This document shows, in pieces, positions 61,971-64,000 of a stretch of DNA of 64,000 nt. The notes under the pieces are model-generated. The model ran no database searches and was not told where the DNA came from. It saw only the letters and a list, made by a program, of their open reading frames with translations. How positions within the stretch are numbered: the stretch's first letter is position 1; every line of letters starts with the position of its first letter. The stretch comes from Lachnospiraceae bacterium (lineage in GTDB: Bacteria > Bacillota > Clostridia > Lachnospirales > Lachnospiraceae), in assembly GCA_017520425.1 (NCBI GenBank), contig JAFXFO010000022.1:62001-126000 (forward strand), read 5' to 3'. A program made the position numbers and the translations under genes.

Positions 61971-63310
61971 TACTGATCTTTTTCCTTTCGTTCACGAATG
62001 ATAAAGTGAAGCGGAGTACCCTTGAAGCCAAAAGTATCTCGAATTTGATTCTCAATATATCGGGTATAAGAGAAATGCATCAATTCCTTATCATTTACAA
62101 AGATTACAAATGTAGGAGGTTTTACCGCCACCTGGGTAATATAATACAGACGCAGTCTCTTACCCTTATCAGAAGGAGGCTGCTGCATAGCCACTGCTTC
62201 CGCCATAATCTCATTCAACACACCCGTTGCCACTCTCATTGCATGGTTTTCGCTTACCATATCAATGGTTTCATAAAGCTTGGGCAGACGCTGTCCGGTC
62301 TTTGCAGAGATAAACAGCATTTCAGCATAAGGCATATAGGATAAGGTATTGCGTACCTTCTCTGTAAAGCGATAAATGGTCTTATCATCCTTTTCAATGG
62401 CATCCCATTTATTTACGGCAATAATCACCGCTTTACCTCTGTCATGTGCAATACCGGCAATCTTTGCATCCTGCTCAGTTACACCCTCGGAAGCATCGAT
62501 GACCATTACCACCACATCCGCACGCTCTACCGCACTTACGGTACGCACAATCATGAAATGCTCCAGCTCTTCCTTGATTTTGTTCTTTCTGCGAAGACCT
62601 GCCGTATCGATGAATACATATTCTTTGCCGTTATAGGTAATCTCCGTATCCACCGCATCTCTGGTAGTACCTGCAATATCGGATACAATCAGACGGTTTT
62701 CACCTAATAATTTATTGATGATAGAGGACTTTCCTACATTGGGCTTTCCTACGATAGCCACACGAATCCTGTCATCCTCTTCCTCTTCTTCGTCCGTCTC
62801 AGGGAAATACTGACTCACTTCATCCAGCATATCACCTATACCAAGACGGTTAGCTGCTGAAATAGGATGAGGGTCACCAATACCCAGATTGTAAAATTCA
62901 TACACATCCGCCATATATTTCTCAAAGCTGTCCACTTTATTTACCACCAATACCACAGGCTTATGACAACGACGAAGCATATCTGCCACCTTGGCATCCG
63001 CATCCTGAAGGCCCTGTTTCACATCTACCAAAAAGATAATCACATCTGCGGTCTCCATGGCAATCTCTGCCTGCTCACGCATCTGCGAAAGGATAATATC
63101 CTTGCTGTCCGGCTCAATACCACCGGTATCAATCAGGGTAAAGGATTTGTCCAACCAGGTAATATCCGCATAAATACGGTCTCTGGTAATACCGGGAGTA
63201 TCTTTTACGATAGATATATTTTCACCTGCCAACACATTAAACAGTGTGGACTTACCCACATTGGGACGTCCCACCACCGCTACAATGGGCTTGGATTTTC
63301 TCTTACTCAT
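61970..63310 (-). CDS. der: Ribosome-biogenesis GTPase Der (EngA)
   Basis: Essential tandem GTPase involved in 50S ribosome assembly. The 446 residues have two GTP-binding domains, GRPNVGKSTLF (about 13-23) and GKPNVGKSSIIN (about 187-198). Each has its G3 (DTGG and DTAG) and G4 (NKVD and NKWD) motifs, followed by a C-terminal KH-like domain. It lies 34 bases after the DUF512 gene and precedes plsY with one-base overlap. GGAGG lies 6 bases before the ATG. Confidence 0.97.
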   Translation of the reverse strand: MSKRKSKPIVAVVGRPNVGKSTLFNVLAGENISIVKDTPGITRDRIYADITWLDKSFTLIDTGGIEPDSKDIILSQMREQAEIAMETADVIIFLVDVKQGLQDADAKVADMLRRCHKPVVLVVNKVDSFEKYMADVYEFYNLGIGDPHPISAANRLGIGDMLDEVSQYFPETDEEEEEDDRIRVAIVGKPNVGKSSIINKLLGENRLIVSDIAGTTRDAVDTEITYNGKEYVFIDTAGLRRKNKIKEELEHFMIVRTVSAVERADVVVMVIDASEGVTEQDAKIAGIAHDRGKAVIIAVNKWDAIEKDDKTIYRFTEKVRNTLSYMPYAEMLFISAKTGQRLPKLYETIDMVSENHAMRVATGVLNEIMAEAVAMQQPPSDKGKRLRLYYITQVAVKPPTFVIFVNDKELMHFSYTRYIENQIRDTFGFKGTPLHFIIRERKEKDQ

Positions 63311-63344
63311 TTCATCCTCCTTGTGCCCGTCCTAAGAACAAACA

Positions 63345-64000
63345 CTATTCTATTCCTAACACTGTGTTTACAAAGTCATATCCGCTTGATTTTACAATAT
63401 AAATAGGGACTTGTAAAGACTTTTCCAAATCAGATTTGGTAAAATCATCTAAAAAAACTTCCTCGCCGCTTCGAAGTACATTCTGAGGCAATAATAGTCC
63501 GGTTCCTAATTCTTTTCCCTTAAGCTGCTTTTCAATATCCTGCCCGGTAAGCAATCCGGAAACCGTAATATGCTCTCCGAAGAAATCATTTACAATCGGA
63601 TAAACATGCACCTTCAAGTTCGGAAAGCTGTCTTCCATCTCATTAATCATTCTTTGAATATAAGGATATGCCAGAAGGCCGGTTGCCAGCGAAACTTCTC
63701 TCTTTATGCTGTCATCCGGTAATATTCTCTCCTCAGCCAGCTTATTCATGCGGTCTGCAAATTCTTCCAATAAAAGTCTGGTCATACCCACACCATTTTC
63801 CAGCTGCAGATATCCGTCATATCTCTCTTCCTCCGGCAATTCTCTTTCCGCCAGAATATACCACTCATCACTGGCATGGATAAAATGCAAACCATGCTCC
63901 GGGTACAATTTCTTCTGCCAGCTTTCAATGGTATCAATTACCTTGTAGGCATCCTCTTTGGTAAAAGGCTCCAAAGGATACAGACCTTCCCGATACTTTG
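63345..64000 (-). CDS. DUF512 family protein, C-terminal part (runs off window end)
   Basis: The frame stays open to the right edge, so the gene begins beyond the window; about 210 C-terminal residues are visible. The visible sequence (YREGLYPLEPFTKEDA near the edge, then FIHASDEWYILA and NGVGMTRLLLEEF) belongs to DUF512, a family usually encoded next to der in Firmicutes. Full-length members of about 440 residues have an N-terminal PDZ-like and radical SAM-like part, which is not in view. Function is unknown. Confidence 0.85.
   Translation of the reverse strand, partial: KYREGLYPLEPFTKEDAYKVIDTIESWQKKLYPEHGLHFIHASDEWYILAERELPEEERYDGYLQLENGVGMTRLLLEEFADRMNKLAEERILPDDSIKREVSLATGLLAYPYIQRMINEMEDSFPNLKVHVYPIVNDFFGEHITVSGLLTGQDIEKQLKGKELGTGLLLPQNVLRSGEEVFLDDFTKSDLEKSLQVPIYIVKSSGYDFVNTVLGIE

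Noticed and set aside
1-64000. CRISPR array, prophage or rRNA operon
   Set aside because: No regularly spaced repeats, phage structural genes or rRNA-like sequence were seen in the window.

Overview
The window reads as a chromosomal segment of a spore-forming, obligately anaerobic Firmicute, most likely a gut or rumen Lachnospiraceae. Support for this: low-G+C DNA, strong AGGAGG-type ribosome sites, spoIVA and a cotJABC operon (sporulation), oxygen-sensitive enzymes (NrdD/NrdG, a [FeFe]-hydrogenase-like protein), a Tyr T-box riboswitch, and cytoplasmic GH43/GH31 enzymes for plant hemicellulose oligosaccharides. The genus is an inference. Most genes lie on the minus strand. I saw no insertion sequence, prophage, CRISPR array or rRNA.

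Layout. 1-2.2 kb: 5' end of argH (minus, cut by the window edge) and a divergent two-gene ABC importer lacking a binding-protein gene. 2.2-8 kb: a GH43 glycosidase, tRNA-Thr(CGU), glgB-mscS and a DUF1015 gene. 8-10.8 kb: a small unknown protein and serC-serA. 10.8-17 kb: branched-chain amino acid genes leuB, ilvD and ilvB with a trailing L,D-transpeptidase. 17.3-18.9 kb: tgt-yajC. 19-24.8 kb: GH31-GH43 operon with a divergent AraC regulator, then a beta-propeller lactonase. 25-28.8 kb: potABCD polyamine importer. 28.8-31.5 kb: a GlgX-like protein whose catalytic residues appear lost, a small Cys-rich protein, and a DUF1292 protein.

31.5-36.5 kb: [FeFe]-hydrogenase-like protein, gltX, UvrD-type helicase. 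36.6-37.7 kb: cotJABC (cotJA is only 58 codons). 37.8-42.6 kb: nrdD-nrdG-dut-purine permease behind a promoter with an NrdR-like box. 42.7-44.6 kb: WYL regulator, HAD nucleotidase, 49-residue membrane protein. 44.7-49 kb: nucleoside salvage operon punA-cdd-mtaD ending in a membrane-anchored MutS-like ATPase. 49.2-52.3 kb: tyrS (T-box controlled) and spoIVA. 52.3-56.7 kb: an Rpn-type nuclease, an SH3 surface protein, and a MoxR/VWA pair. 56.8-60.1 kb: metF and an EAL protein fused to a repetitive C-terminal domain. 60.3-64 kb: DUF512 (cut by the window edge)-der-plsY-gpsA.

The most interesting items are: the EAL protein with about eight ~28-residue GIG repeats; the GlgX-like protein with substituted catalytic residues; DUF1015 beside serC/serA with no phosphoserine phosphatase in view; and a hairpin between tyrS and spoIVA that acts as a terminator, hides the spoIVA Shine-Dalgarno and carries a SigE-like promoter in and next to its loop. 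The rest is largely conserved housekeeping and sugar metabolism.
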